From a bacterium (GTDB taxonomy: Bacteria > Orphanbacterota > Orphanbacteria > Orphanbacterales > Orphanbacteraceae), in contig JALGYY010000017.1 of the NCBI GenBank assembly GCA_025782575.1, forward strand, positions 111,884-175,883: DNA of 64,000 nt. The letters run 5' to 3'. The stretch's first letter is position 1, and the number at the start of each line of letters is the position of its first letter. Of the stretch, positions 25,804-36,153 are shown one piece after another. The notes beneath the pieces were generated by a model. The model searched no databases. It had not been told where the DNA came from and saw only the letters and a list, made by a program, of their open reading frames with translations. A program made the position numbers and the translations under genes.

Positions 25804-28446
25804 ATGAGAAAAGCGCTTCTTACCGCTCCATTGCTCATTATCGTCGTTGCGGGTTTTCTTCTAATCGACCGGGAACCGGCGGAAAATCGAACCCCTCCCC
25901 TTCCAAGCAATGAAATTACCGAACTGATCAATGTAGAGAAAACGAATCGCCGGGCGACCCGAAAAGAGGCCGGCCTCCCGCACGGTCCCGGCACGGAACC
26001 GAGTGACTGGGCCTACAGGCAGAGGGCATATCCCTACGACGAATTGAACTACGGGCAATATGAAGAAGCGCGGGATCAGGCTGTCGCCATGCGACGAGCC
26101 GCGCGAGCGAACCAGAAAACGAAGAGCCTCGGAACATGGGTAGAAGAGGGGCCGACCAATATCGGGGGCAGGGTGACCGACATTGAAATGCACCCGGTGG
26201 TCGCCGACCGACTTTACGCCGCCATGGCAAGCGGTGGGATCTTTCGATCGAACGACGGGGGAACTTCATGGACACCGGTATTCGACGACCAGCCGGTTCT
26301 TACGATCGGAGACATTGCGATCGACCCGACGAATCCGGATGTCATGTGGGCGGGAACGGGCGAAGCGAACTCGCATAGCTTCAGCTGGTTCGGGAACGGC
26401 ATCTATAAATCGACCGACCGTGGGGATACCTGGAGTCCTTCAGGCCTCGACAGCACCAAGTACATCGGGCGTGTCGTGGTCGATCCGAATGACGGCGACC
26501 GTGTCTGGGTAGCGGCCGCGGGGATCCTGTTCGGCACGGGCGGTGATCGGGGCGTTTATAGAACCACGGATGGCGGCCAGAACTGGAGACAGGTTCTCTG
26601 GATCAACGATTCAACCGCGGCGATGGACATCGTCGTCCACCCCACACAGACCGACACGATTTATGCGGCCATGTGGGAACGTACGCGGGGATTGACCTAT
26701 CGCACGTCCGGCGGTGACGGGAGCGGCATCTGGCGATCTTACGATGGCGGCGACACATGGACCGAACTCACTTCGGGACTTCCGAGCGGTACGGATGTCG
26801 GCCGGATCGGCATCACCATTTTTAATGGGGCGCCCAACCTGCTTTACGCATGTTACGAATTCGGAAGCGGCGGATTCGACGGCGTCTACCGATCATTCGA
26901 CGGGGGCGATAACTGGCTCAAAGTCGGAGGCACCCAGCTGGACGGCATTACAAGCTCATTCGGCTGGTACTTCGGCCAGATCCGCAGTGACCCGACCAGC
27001 TCCGGTCGGGTCTTCGCATTGGGTGTTCCTCTCCATCGAACAACGGATGGCGGCAATAACTGGTCGGACGTAACCGATATCATGCATGTCGATTTCCACG
27101 CGATGGCTTTCGATCCGCACACGACGGGGCGCATATTCGCCGGTAACGACGGTGGTGTATTCGTCTCCACGGATGACGGGGCTACATGGACCAAGCTCTT
27201 CAATCAGCCGAGCAATCAGTTCTATGCTATCGAGATCGATCCATCTGATCCGTCCAGACTCTACGGGGGAACGCAGGATAACGGCACGATGCGAACCACT
27301 ACCGGTGCGACGAACGACTACCAGAGCATCTTCGGTGGGGACGGTTTCACCGTGCTCGTTCACCCGGGCGGGTCCGATACGATCTTTGTCGAGTATCAGT
27401 GGGGGAACATGTTCAAATCGGAAGACGACGCCGGAAACTGGAATTGGGGTCTCACCGGTGTTGACGGCGCCGATCGACGGAACTGGCACACGCCGTATCT
27501 CTTCGACCCATCCGATCCGCAGACGATGTACTACGGTACGTATCGTGTCTACAAGACCACCGACGGCGCTGACAACTGGAGCGCCATTTCGAGCGACCTG
27601 ACCAACGGTGATCAGGGGGCCGGATTCGGGACGATAACAACAATGGCCGTCAGCCCGACCGATCCGAACTCGATCCTCGCAGGTACTGATGACGGCAACG
27701 TCTGGCTGACCACCAGCGGAGGCTCCTTCTGGACAGACGTCTCAGGGGCCCTCCCTGTTCGATGGGTAACCCAGGTTGCGTTCGACCCGACTAATTCCTC
27801 CATAGCCTATGTGACCTTCTCCGGTCTTCGGTGGGACGAAGACATCTCTCACATTTACAGAACTGTTGATGGGGGCAACAACTGGACAGATATCAGCAGC
27901 AACATCCCGGACGCCCCGATCAACGGCATGCTGGTGGACCCCCACTTCCCCGATGTTCTTTATGTCGCCTCTGATGTAGGTGTCTACTTTTCGACCGATA
28001 CAGGAGGGTTCTGGCAGGTTTTGGGAAGCGGGCTCCCGGCAGTCTCGACCTATGATCTCAAGATGCACGCCGGTTCCCGCCTGCTGGTAGCGGGGACTCA
28101 CGGCCGTTCGATGTTCTCACTCGATCTGAACACGGCCACCGATATCGCCGCCGATGACGCCCCCCGGCCGGGCCGATTCACTCTGGCTGCGAGTCCCAAT
28201 CCCTTTAATCCGACGACAACGATTCGTTTCAGCCTCGACGGCGAAACCGAAGTAAACCTCGGGATATACGACCTGGCGGGGCGACTTGTGCGAACGCTCG
28301 AAAGCGGGGCCTATCCATCCGGGGAGCATGAGACAAATTGGAACGGAACAAATGATTCCGGCCGACCGGTTGCAAGCGGGGCATACTTTCTGAAGCTGGT
28401 CACCGGAAGCGAAGTGCTGTCTAAGAAAATCAACCTGGTGCGATAA
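25804..28446 (+). CDS. Exported Asp-box (BNR/sortilin-like) beta-propeller protein with C-terminal FlgD-Ig-like sorting domain
   Basis: 880 residues. The signal peptide is at about 1-22. At least nine Asp-box-type motifs of the S/T-x-D-x-G-x-x-W kind follow (for example NDGGTSW, TDRGDTW, TTDGGQNW, SYDGGDTW, STDDGATW, TVDGGNNW). This is the pattern of sialidase/VPS10-type propellers. The last 85 residues start at SPNPFNPTTTIRFSL and end in a KINLVR-type tail, the FlgD-Ig or type-A sorting-like domain common in FCB bacteria and usually associated with type IX-like secretion. It is probably secreted or surface bound. No glycosidase active site could be identified, so binding or structural roles are possible. 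Confidence 0.85.
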   Translation: MRKALLTAPLLIIVVAGFLLIDREPAENRTPPLPSNEITELINVEKTNRRATRKEAGLPHGPGTEPSDWAYRQRAYPYDELNYGQYEEARDQAVAMRRAARANQKTKSLGTWVEEGPTNIGGRVTDIEMHPVVADRLYAAMASGGIFRSNDGGTSWTPVFDDQPVLTIGDIAIDPTNPDVMWAGTGEANSHSFSWFGNGIYKSTDRGDTWSPSGLDSTKYIGRVVVDPNDGDRVWVAAAGILFGTGGDRGVYRTTDGGQNWRQVLWINDSTAAMDIVVHPTQTDTIYAAMWERTRGLTYRTSGGDGSGIWRSYDGGDTWTELTSGLPSGTDVGRIGITIFNGAPNLLYACYEFGSGGFDGVYRSFDGGDNWLKVGGTQLDGITSSFGWYFGQIRSDPTSSGRVFALGVPLHRTTDGGNNWSDVTDIMHVDFHAMAFDPHTTGRIFAGNDGGVFVSTDDGATWTKLFNQPSNQFYAIEIDPSDPSRLYGGTQDNGTMRTTTGATNDYQSIFGGDGFTVLVHPGGSDTIFVEYQWGNMFKSEDDAGNWNWGLTGVDGADRRNWHTPYLFDPSDPQTMYYGTYRVYKTTDGADNWSAISSDLTNGDQGAGFGTITTMAVSPTDPNSILAGTDDGNVWLTTSGGSFWTDVSGALPVRWVTQVAFDPTNSSIAYVTFSGLRWDEDISHIYRTVDGGNNWTDISSNIPDAPINGMLVDPHFPDVLYVASDVGVYFSTDTGGFWQVLGSGLPAVSTYDLKMHAGSRLLVAGTHGRSMFSLDLNTATDIAADDAPRPGRFTLAASPNPFNPTTTIRFSLDGETEVNLGIYDLAGRLVRTLESGAYPSGEHETNWNGTNDSGRPVASGAYFLKLVTGSEVLSKKINLVR

Positions 28447-28468
28447 TCGATCGGTCCGGCCAGGACCC

Positions 28469-30325
28469 TCAGGATCTTTCGTAGGCCCCCTGGTCGGTCA
28501 CGACATCAGCACCACTGTACCTCTGAATCATAACGTCCAGATCGCCTCGAAATTTATTGAGCGAATGGCGGGCTTGTCCACGGTATTCCCGCCCCAGAAG
28601 TCCGATCCGTCTGGATGCGGTCTGATGGAGTATCTCGGCGTTTCGCCGGAGTGATCCGACCGAACGCGTGAGGCTGAGGCGTCCTTTGATGGCCTCCAGG
28701 ATGTCGCAGCTGAAGCGGGGCAACCTGGGATGAAGAACACTCTTCGCCCCCCTCCCGATCTGCTCGAGAAGGCCGAGCGATTCATCATAGAAATTCTGAA
28801 TCTTGGCCACTTCGAGTGCCTGCTGGGTCACCGTGACCATGTGGTGTCCCTGAATCGCGAGGCGCGCCGTCATCGGTAATCTGCGAGGATCTGTGATGAG
28901 TACCGTCAAAAGAGTCTTCCAGTATTCCCATCGATAAGATGCAAGCACACCCTGCTTCCAGAACGACCGGAAGAGCGCCTGGATCTCGGGCAATCGAACG
29001 GGTTGTGAACTCTTGGAGTACCGACCGAGCCGCGAAATGAGTTTGCGCACCCGAGGGAAGTAATACTCCGCGCTATGAATCCTGGTGACGATTTCGCGGT
29101 GGCGGCGGAACAGCTCCTCAGGTTCGATGACCGGCACGAAACTCAGCTCCTTCCGAAAGAGCCCCGAATCGCCCGAGTATTTGGCCCCCTCCACAAGCCT
29201 TCCTGCTCGTCCGAATCTCTTGTAGTCAGGCGTATCCCTGAGCACGCCCAGAATCCCGACCATCGCGACCGGAATCGCGGCTTCCTGAATGAAATTGATC
29301 ATGATTTCCGCGACGTCGTCTGGATCGGTATCGAGCCCGACAATAAACCCGGCTGAGATCTCGAACCCGTACCTCTGGAGAGTTTTTACTTTTTCGAGGA
29401 GCGTGCTATCCCCCTGGAGATTCTTTTGCGCTCCCATGAATTTCAGACTCGCCTTGACAGGTGTTTCAATACCGCAGAACACATGATTGAAACCGGCATC
29501 GAGCATCGCCTCGAGAAGCTCCGGATCGTCGGCCATGCGCACTGAGGCCTGTGTGTAGAGCTGAAACGGATAGTTCCGCTCTTCCTGCCACGGTGCGATA
29601 TCCTCCTGCAGAACGCGGACAATGTTGTCCCTGTTGCCGATGAAATTATCATCCACAGCCATGACCGAGCCGCGCCACCCCGCCGCCTCAAGAGCTTCCA
29701 GTTCCCGCACCGTCTGGCTTCCATCTTTTACTCTGGTCGTCTTCCCATAGAGAGCCGGAATATTGCAGAATGTGCAGCTCTCCGGGCATCCGCGAGTGAT
29801 CTGGACGAGCATATCGGTGTACTCATCCAGATCGATCAGATCCCACCGGGGAAGGGGCGTCTCACTGAGAGCCCGGAATCCCTTTCGCCTGTCGACGTTT
29901 TCACGCGCTGCGGTCCCCTTCATCTCCACAAGCCGTTCGACAATGTCGAGAAACCCGTTTTCCGCCTCACCGAGATAGAAAACGGCATCACCCTCGATCT
30001 CGTCATGGTATTGGGTGGGGAGGGGCCCGCCGCAGAGAATGGGAACGTCGGCCCGGTTGCTCCGAGCGATCACTTCCTCCAGAGAGGCCCAATGGATGAT
30101 CATCGAGGAGGTAATCACGATGTCCGCCCATTCGAATTCGGTGTCATCCACTTGCCCGATGTTCAGATCATGGACGCGGAGATCGTAGGATTCCGGCAGC
30201 ATACCGGCAATAGTCAAGAGCCCGAGAGGCGGGAAGTTACACTTCCGCTTGATCATCTTCAATGACTCGTTGAAGCTCCAGAACGTAACCGGCTGTTTCG
30301 GCGCGATCAGAAGTGCATTTGGCAT
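28469..30325 (-). CDS. B12-binding-domain radical SAM protein
   Basis: 618 residues. An N-terminal cobalamin-binding Rossmann domain covers about 1-140. The radical SAM core carries the cluster motif RGCPESCTFCNIP (CxxxCxxC) at about residue 180. The C-terminal part is helical and DUF4070-like. It resembles HpnP/HpnJ-type and hopanoid or lipid methylase-like proteins of this broad class. They methylate or rearrange hydrophobic or unactivated carbons. The N-terminal domain lacks an obvious DxHxxG cobalamin ligand motif, so base-off binding is uncertain. It is divergent from aceE and convergent with the Asp-box gene. Confidence 0.87.
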   Translation of the reverse strand: MPNALLIAPKQPVTFWSFNESLKMIKRKCNFPPLGLLTIAGMLPESYDLRVHDLNIGQVDDTEFEWADIVITSSMIIHWASLEEVIARSNRADVPILCGGPLPTQYHDEIEGDAVFYLGEAENGFLDIVERLVEMKGTAARENVDRRKGFRALSETPLPRWDLIDLDEYTDMLVQITRGCPESCTFCNIPALYGKTTRVKDGSQTVRELEALEAAGWRGSVMAVDDNFIGNRDNIVRVLQEDIAPWQEERNYPFQLYTQASVRMADDPELLEAMLDAGFNHVFCGIETPVKASLKFMGAQKNLQGDSTLLEKVKTLQRYGFEISAGFIVGLDTDPDDVAEIMINFIQEAAIPVAMVGILGVLRDTPDYKRFGRAGRLVEGAKYSGDSGLFRKELSFVPVIEPEELFRRHREIVTRIHSAEYYFPRVRKLISRLGRYSKSSQPVRLPEIQALFRSFWKQGVLASYRWEYWKTLLTVLITDPRRLPMTARLAIQGHHMVTVTQQALEVAKIQNFYDESLGLLEQIGRGAKSVLHPRLPRFSCDILEAIKGRLSLTRSVGSLRRNAEILHQTASRRIGLLGREYRGQARHSLNKFRGDLDVMIQRYSGADVVTDQGAYERS

Positions 30326-30505
30326 CTAAATCCCCCAGGCGGCGCGTAGCTGACAGCCGCGTGGTATGCTAGACGATCTCAGAGATCCTGTCAAAGGCAT
30401 TTCAGCTCGCCCGATCTTGCGGAATAGAGCCGGTTTGTCATATGTTTAGCGCAACAAAGACTAACAGATCATGAATCCGAAACGAATCGAGCAGGGAGTA
30501 TCCCG

Positions 30506-33268
30506 GTGTCCAATACCCGTTCGAAGCCTCAGCGCGACCATCGAGACGTGGTCGACGTATCTTCCGTGATGGAGAATCCCATGTACGACAAGACATTCAA
30601 GAAACAGCTTCATGATCTCGATCCGGAAGAAACGACGGAATGGATCGAGTCGCTTGATCGCGTGATCGAAACAGACGGCCCCGCCCGCGCGAGGTTCCTG
30701 CTCAGAAAAGTACTGAAGCGGGCGCGAATGCAAAGTCTTCGCATGGAGCTGACTCAGACTCCATACGTCAACACGATCTCTTCCGAACAGGAGCCGGCAT
30801 TCCCCGGCGATGAATGGATGGAGAAGCGAATTCGGCGAATCGTCCGGTGGAATGCCGTTGCCATGGTGACGAGGGCCAATCATCTCTATCCGGGGATCGG
30901 TGGCCATCTCTCCACCTATGCATCTGCAGCGTCGCTATACGAGGTGGGCTTCAATCACTTCTTTCGTGGCCGGACCGAAAGCGAATCCGGTGATCAGGTC
31001 TACTTTCAGGGCCATGCGGCACCGGGGATCTACGCCCGTGCCTATATCGAGGGATTCCTTGACGAATCACAGCTCCAACACTTCCGTCAGGAAGTAGGCG
31101 GCCGGGGCCTTCCTTCTTACTGCCATCCCCGTCGACTACCGGACTTCTGGGAGTTTCCGACAGTCAGCATGGGGCTCGGCCCGATCAACGCGATCTACCA
31201 GGCTCGATTCAATCGATATCTATATAACCGAGGAATCAAAGATACCTCGGGGAGTAAAGTGTGGGCGTTTCTGGGTGACGGTGAGATGGATGAATCGGAA
31301 GCGCGGGGCGCTCTTCAGCTTCCGGCCAATGAAGGGCTCGATAACCTGATTTTCGTCGTGAACTGCAATCTGCAGCGATTGGACGGGCCGGTGCGTGGAA
31401 ACGGCAAGATCATCCAGGAACTCGAAGCGGTATTCCGTGGCTATGGCTGGAATGTAATCAAGGTGATCCATGGCCGTGAATGGGACGAGCTTCTCCGGAA
31501 CGACTCCCACGGTTTACTTGTGGACAGGCTGAACACGGTCATCGACGGGTGGTGGCAGCGCTACAGCACCGAGGGACCCGAATTTACCCGCAGGCACTTC
31601 TGGGGCTCCGATCCGAGGCTTCTGGAACTGGTGGCCCACCTGAACGACGACCAGATCTGGCACCTCCGCCGGGGAGGCCACGACTACCAGAAAGTTTATG
31701 CAGCATACAAACTCGCATCGGAATACCGGGGGAAACCGACCGTTATTCTTGTAAAGACGGTAAAGGGCTGGGCGCTCGGCTCCGGGTTCGAAGGCAAGAA
31801 CGCCACCCACAGCATGAAGAGTCTCGACGAAGCGCAGTTGAAAGCATTTCGGGACAAACTGGAACTCCCCATTTCCGACAAAGATCTGGAGAACGACCCG
31901 CCCTTCTATCATCCAGGTGCGAACAGCCCTGAGGTGCAATACCTTTGTGCCCGGAGGTCGGCGCTCGGCGGCACCCTTCCCCGCCGGGGCAGGCCTGCGA
32001 CCAAGCTTTCTCTCCCCCCCCCTGATCTCTACGAGGAATTTGACAAGGGCACCCCCAAAAATCAGCAAGTGTCGACCACTATGGTTCTCGTCCGGATTCT
32101 TCGCAAGCTGACGAGGGACAAGGCGTTCGGCAAATTTGTGGTACCCATTATTCCTGACGAAGCGAGGACTTTCGGTATGGAATCGCTCTTCAACGAGATG
32201 GGAATCTACTCGTCAAAAGGACAGCTCTACGAGCCCGTCGATCACGAACTCGTTCTTCGATACAAAGAAGCGACCGATGGACAGATTCTCGAAGAGGGGA
32301 TCACCGAGGCGGGTGCCATGGCTGACTTCACAGCGTCGGGGACATCCTATTCTGTGCACGGCACCTACACCGTCCCATTCTACATCTTCTATTCCATGTT
32401 CGGATTCCAGAGAACGGGCGATTCGATCTGGGCGTTCGGCGATTCGTGCGGCCGGGGATTCCTGATAGGCGCCACGGCAGGCCGGACCACACTGATGGGG
32501 GAAGGACTCCAGCATGATGACGGCCACAGCCAGATACTCGCTTCCACGATCCCGAACATCAGGAGCTACGATCCTGCTTACGCATACGAACTCGCGGAGA
32601 TCGTGAAGGACGGTCTTGAGAGGATGTACGGTCGGGAGGAGGATCTGTTTTACTATCTGACCTGTTACAATGAGGCTTATTCCATGCTGGCCAAGCCGAA
32701 GGGAGAAGGGATCGGCGACGGTATTCTACGAGGCATGTATCTGCTGAGTGAACCCGCCAGAAACAGGAGGCACCAGGTTCAGCTGGCCGGAAGCGGGGCG
32801 ATCCTTCTGGAAGTGCGGCGCGCGGCGGAAATTCTAGAGGAGACTTACAAGATTGCAGCGACCGTGTGGAGTGCGCCGAGTTGGCAGCAGCTCCGTGCGG
32901 ACGGGCTCGAGGTGGAACGCTGGAATCGACTGCACCCGGCGAGAAAAGAACGCGTACCTTACGTTACAGCACTTTTGAAGGGTAAGAAAGGTCCATTCAT
33001 CGCGGCGACGGACTATATGAAGAGCCTGCCGGAGATGATCACACGCTGGGTTCCCTGCGAGTCGTTTCTTCCCCTCGGGACGGATGGTTACGGAATGAGC
33101 GATAACCGCCGGAACCTACGGCGCCACTTTGAAGTGGATGCAGAGCACATCGTGGTGGCAGCGCTTTCCGAACTCGCCCGGCTCGGCAAGATCGAGAAGA
33201 AGATCCCTGCGAAGGCCATCAAGGATTTCAACATCGATCCGGATTGTGTCGACCCTGTGAAGGCCTAG
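30506..33268 (+). CDS. aceE: Pyruvate dehydrogenase E1 component, homodimeric type
   Basis: 920 residues from the GTG at 30506, with GGGAG about 7 bases upstream. TPP-binding motif GDGEMDESEARGAL runs into NLIFVVNCNLQRLDGPVRGN, characteristic of AceE. The early GHLSTYASAASLYEVGFNHF segment and the late VPCESFLPLGTDGYGMSDN region also match. It decarboxylates pyruvate and passes the acetyl group to lipoyl-E2. No E2 (aceF) or E3 (lpd) is adjacent, so the rest of the complex must be encoded elsewhere. A run of nine C (32014-32022) lies inside the coding sequence at a Ser-Leu-Pro-Pro-Pro stretch. Confidence 0.95.
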   Translation: MSNTRSKPQRDHRDVVDVSSVMENPMYDKTFKKQLHDLDPEETTEWIESLDRVIETDGPARARFLLRKVLKRARMQSLRMELTQTPYVNTISSEQEPAFPGDEWMEKRIRRIVRWNAVAMVTRANHLYPGIGGHLSTYASAASLYEVGFNHFFRGRTESESGDQVYFQGHAAPGIYARAYIEGFLDESQLQHFRQEVGGRGLPSYCHPRRLPDFWEFPTVSMGLGPINAIYQARFNRYLYNRGIKDTSGSKVWAFLGDGEMDESEARGALQLPANEGLDNLIFVVNCNLQRLDGPVRGNGKIIQELEAVFRGYGWNVIKVIHGREWDELLRNDSHGLLVDRLNTVIDGWWQRYSTEGPEFTRRHFWGSDPRLLELVAHLNDDQIWHLRRGGHDYQKVYAAYKLASEYRGKPTVILVKTVKGWALGSGFEGKNATHSMKSLDEAQLKAFRDKLELPISDKDLENDPPFYHPGANSPEVQYLCARRSALGGTLPRRGRPATKLSLPPPDLYEEFDKGTPKNQQVSTTMVLVRILRKLTRDKAFGKFVVPIIPDEARTFGMESLFNEMGIYSSKGQLYEPVDHELVLRYKEATDGQILEEGITEAGAMADFTASGTSYSVHGTYTVPFYIFYSMFGFQRTGDSIWAFGDSCGRGFLIGATAGRTTLMGEGLQHDDGHSQILASTIPNIRSYDPAYAYELAEIVKDGLERMYGREEDLFYYLTCYNEAYSMLAKPKGEGIGDGILRGMYLLSEPARNRRHQVQLAGSGAILLEVRRAAEILEETYKIAATVWSAPSWQQLRADGLEVERWNRLHPARKERVPYVTALLKGKKGPFIAATDYMKSLPEMITRWVPCESFLPLGTDGYGMSDNRRNLRRHFEVDAEHIVVAALSELARLGKIEKKIPAKAIKDFNIDPDCVDPVKA

Positions 33269-33289
33269 ACCCGGTCGACATGACCGAAT

Positions 33290-35935
33290 CTATTTTCTGC
33301 GGGAGCGGCGCTTCTTACGCGCAGCTTTCTTTCGTGCGCCCCGCGCGGGAGGCGTGGCGTCTAGTTTCTTGAGCCGCTCCTGTACGCGGCTGAAAAGGCT
33401 CCCCCTCTCCCAGGCGCCGGTCGACGATTTTTTGCCCGCCCGGATACCGGTGAGAAGCTCGATCCCCTCTTCGATTCTCTTCACCCCGTAAATGTGAAAA
33501 CGGCCCTTCTTAACCGCATCCCGCACTTCCTGACTGAGCATCAGATCCTGTACGTTCGATTCAGGGATCAGCACACCCTGTTTCCCGGTGAGGCCCCTCT
33601 CTTTGCAGTGCATGAAGAACCCCTCGATCTTTTCGTTGGCTCCACCGATCGCCTGGATGTCCCCCTTCTGATTCACCGAGCCGGTAACAGCGAGATCCTG
33701 TCGGATCGGCACTTCGGCAATGGCGGAGAGTAAAGCGTAAAGTTCTGTTGATGAAGCGCTGTCGCCGTCGACCCCGCCGTAGGATTGCTCAAAACAGATA
33801 CTCGCAGTGAGAGAGAGGGCGATATTCTGAGTGAACTGCTCACGCAGGAAGCCGGAGAGAATGAGAACCCCTTTGTCATGGGTGGAACCGGAGAGATGGG
33901 ACTCTCTCTCGATGTTGATTATCCCCCCCTTGCCACGCGCCATGGATACAGTGATCCTCGACGGCATGCCGAACCGGTGCTGGCCGTAAGTAAGCACAGC
34001 CAGTCCGTTTACCTGGCCGATGCGTTCGCCCTCGGTGTCGATCAGCACGACGCCGTCCCTGATCCTGCTTCTCACTTTTCCTTCAATGAGATTCAGCCGT
34101 TCACGGCGATCCAGGATCGTGTGTTCCACCTCCTCACTGTCAACGACTTTGCGATCCCGCTTGACAGCCCAGAAGCTGGACTCCCTGACAATGTCGGCAA
34201 TCTCCCCGAAACGTGTCGTAATCCTCGACTTACGACCTGCCAGACGGATGCCGTAGGCCATGAGCCTTCCCACGGCCGCCGCACTGAACGGCAATGTCTC
34301 CTCCCTCTCCGTCATCTGCGCGACGAACCGGGAGTAGTACTCCACGGATTTCTTATCGACAGGCATTTCGTGATCGAAATCCGCTCGAACTTTAAATACT
34401 TTTCGGAACTCCTCGTCATGATGATCGAGTAGAAAATAGAGTTGAGGCGTACCGATCAGGATCAGGGTCACCTCAATCAGTATGGGCTCCGGTTTCAGAC
34501 TAGCCGTTGAAACCTGCAGCAATCCCTCAATCCCCTGGATTACCAGTTCCTTGTGCACGAGAATGCGCTTCAGCGTGCGCCAGACGCCCGGCTCCGAGAG
34601 TGCGTCCTGCGCGTTCAGCACCAGATACCCGCCGTCAGCACGTAAAAGCGCGCCGGCCGTGATCCTGGTGAAATCAGTAAAGGTGTTTCCGGCGCGGTTC
34701 ATGCGGCGCTCAATCGTTCCGAACACATTGTTGAATGTCGGATTCGTTTCGAGGACGATCGGACACTGTTTCGTCCCGCCGTTGTCCATTACGAGATTGA
34801 CACGGAATGGCAGATACGGATCGGCCATATCCGCACCATGAGCCGCCCGCGGATCATGCTCGTCACCATCTTCGAAAGCGGCACGGATCTCACCGATGTG
34901 GTCGAGAACATACTCCCGATAATCATTCAGGTATTGAATGATCTTCGGGTATTGTTCGTAGTCATCCTGCAGGTCTTCGATCGCGCCACCGATCAGAAAT
35001 GTCACGATCTCCCGATCGAGTGCCTCGAGCCGCTCCACCATCGTTTCGTTCAGACGGCGGGACTCCTTCATCACCGCCCGGAGCTTCTGCCGAAAGGCGC
35101 CGCAGGTCTTTTCCAACTCCTTGAGATCCAGATCTTCCTCGGGTTCCAGCTCGCCCATTTCGATCAGCATCGAGAGCTGTTCGATCGGATAGGCATTCTC
35201 CCCTACAGGAATCATGATTTCCGGACGGACGACCGACCCCATCTTGACTTGAGTAAGAACGAGCCCAGCTGTTTTGAGTTCCATTTCCAGGCCGGTAAAC
35301 ATTTCCTTCTGTTGATCAAGGAACTGCTTGGCCAGGGCTTCTTTCTGGTCGAGGATGCCTTCCCCCTGGAGCGTATGAGGGAGCTCATGGCTGATGAGAT
35401 TGAGCAGCCGTCCCATCTTCGTCGTGAACACGGCGCCCATGGAAGCGGGAAGAGTAATCAGGATCGGCTCGTTCGGCGTATGGTAGTTATAGACGTATAG
35501 AAAATCGCGCAGCGCCGGGCAATTGGGGCGAATTTGATCCAGCAGCCGCTTGACGGTAGACATCTTTCCAGTGCCCGACATGCCGCTTACGTAGATATTG
35601 TAGCCGGATGCTCCCAGTTCCACACCGAGGCGAAGTGCCCGGAGCGCACGATCCTGGCCCACGATGTCATTCAACGCCGAGAGTTCGGAAGTGTTCTTGA
35701 AATTGAACTTCCCGGGATTCATGGCATGAGTAAGAGCCGATGGGGTAAGCCCCTTGATCGCTTTGGCTTTTCTGAGGGCCGGGGAGCGGCGGCTCTTCTT
35801 CTTCGCGATCTTTCGGGTGGTCTTCTTCGTCGTCTTCCCGGTCAACCTGCGAGTCGTTTTCTTCCGGACGATCTTTCGAGCGACCTTTTTCTTTGTCTTG
35901 GCTTTCTTCCCGGTCTTCTTCTTTCTCGTGGCCAT
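33290..35935 (-). CDS. Lon-like ATP-dependent protease (LonB/YcbZ-type) with basic histone-like tails
   Basis: 881 residues. Residues 1-55 are extremely basic (27 of the first 50 are Lys or Arg), like a histone H1 or AlgP tail. The AAA_32-type ATPase begins at about 70, with P-loop GMSGTGKMSTVKR near 118. The S16 protease domain has the catalytic Ser in GVDGDSASSTELYALL and the Lys in IGGANEKIEGFF, so the dyad is complete. The C-terminal 20 residues are again Lys/Arg-rich. It degrades misfolded or regulatory proteins; the tails may direct it to DNA or RNA. It is convergent with aceE and divergent from the YIP1 gene. Confidence 0.87.
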   Translation of the reverse strand: MATRKKKTGKKAKTKKKVARKIVRKKTTRRLTGKTTKKTTRKIAKKKSRRSPALRKAKAIKGLTPSALTHAMNPGKFNFKNTSELSALNDIVGQDRALRALRLGVELGASGYNIYVSGMSGTGKMSTVKRLLDQIRPNCPALRDFLYVYNYHTPNEPILITLPASMGAVFTTKMGRLLNLISHELPHTLQGEGILDQKEALAKQFLDQQKEMFTGLEMELKTAGLVLTQVKMGSVVRPEIMIPVGENAYPIEQLSMLIEMGELEPEEDLDLKELEKTCGAFRQKLRAVMKESRRLNETMVERLEALDREIVTFLIGGAIEDLQDDYEQYPKIIQYLNDYREYVLDHIGEIRAAFEDGDEHDPRAAHGADMADPYLPFRVNLVMDNGGTKQCPIVLETNPTFNNVFGTIERRMNRAGNTFTDFTRITAGALLRADGGYLVLNAQDALSEPGVWRTLKRILVHKELVIQGIEGLLQVSTASLKPEPILIEVTLILIGTPQLYFLLDHHDEEFRKVFKVRADFDHEMPVDKKSVEYYSRFVAQMTEREETLPFSAAAVGRLMAYGIRLAGRKSRITTRFGEIADIVRESSFWAVKRDRKVVDSEEVEHTILDRRERLNLIEGKVRSRIRDGVVLIDTEGERIGQVNGLAVLTYGQHRFGMPSRITVSMARGKGGIINIERESHLSGSTHDKGVLILSGFLREQFTQNIALSLTASICFEQSYGGVDGDSASSTELYALLSAIAEVPIRQDLAVTGSVNQKGDIQAIGGANEKIEGFFMHCKERGLTGKQGVLIPESNVQDLMLSQEVRDAVKKGRFHIYGVKRIEEGIELLTGIRAGKKSSTGAWERGSLFSRVQERLKKLDATPPARGARKKAARKKRRSRRK

Positions 35936-36153
35936 TGATTACCCTCTTGTGCTTAAGGACCGGCATGGCGGTGATCTATAATTGAGCGTCATCATACACC
36001 CCACTCCCAGGGGGGTACAACTCATTCCGGAGCCGTACTTAATCTATAAACCATAAAGAATATCCCGTCCGTACCGACGTGTTTGACCAGTACCCGTCAA
36101 TCGGTTATCGTTCCCGGGAGCATTGCCATGCGCAAAACTAAGGAGGTATGCCG

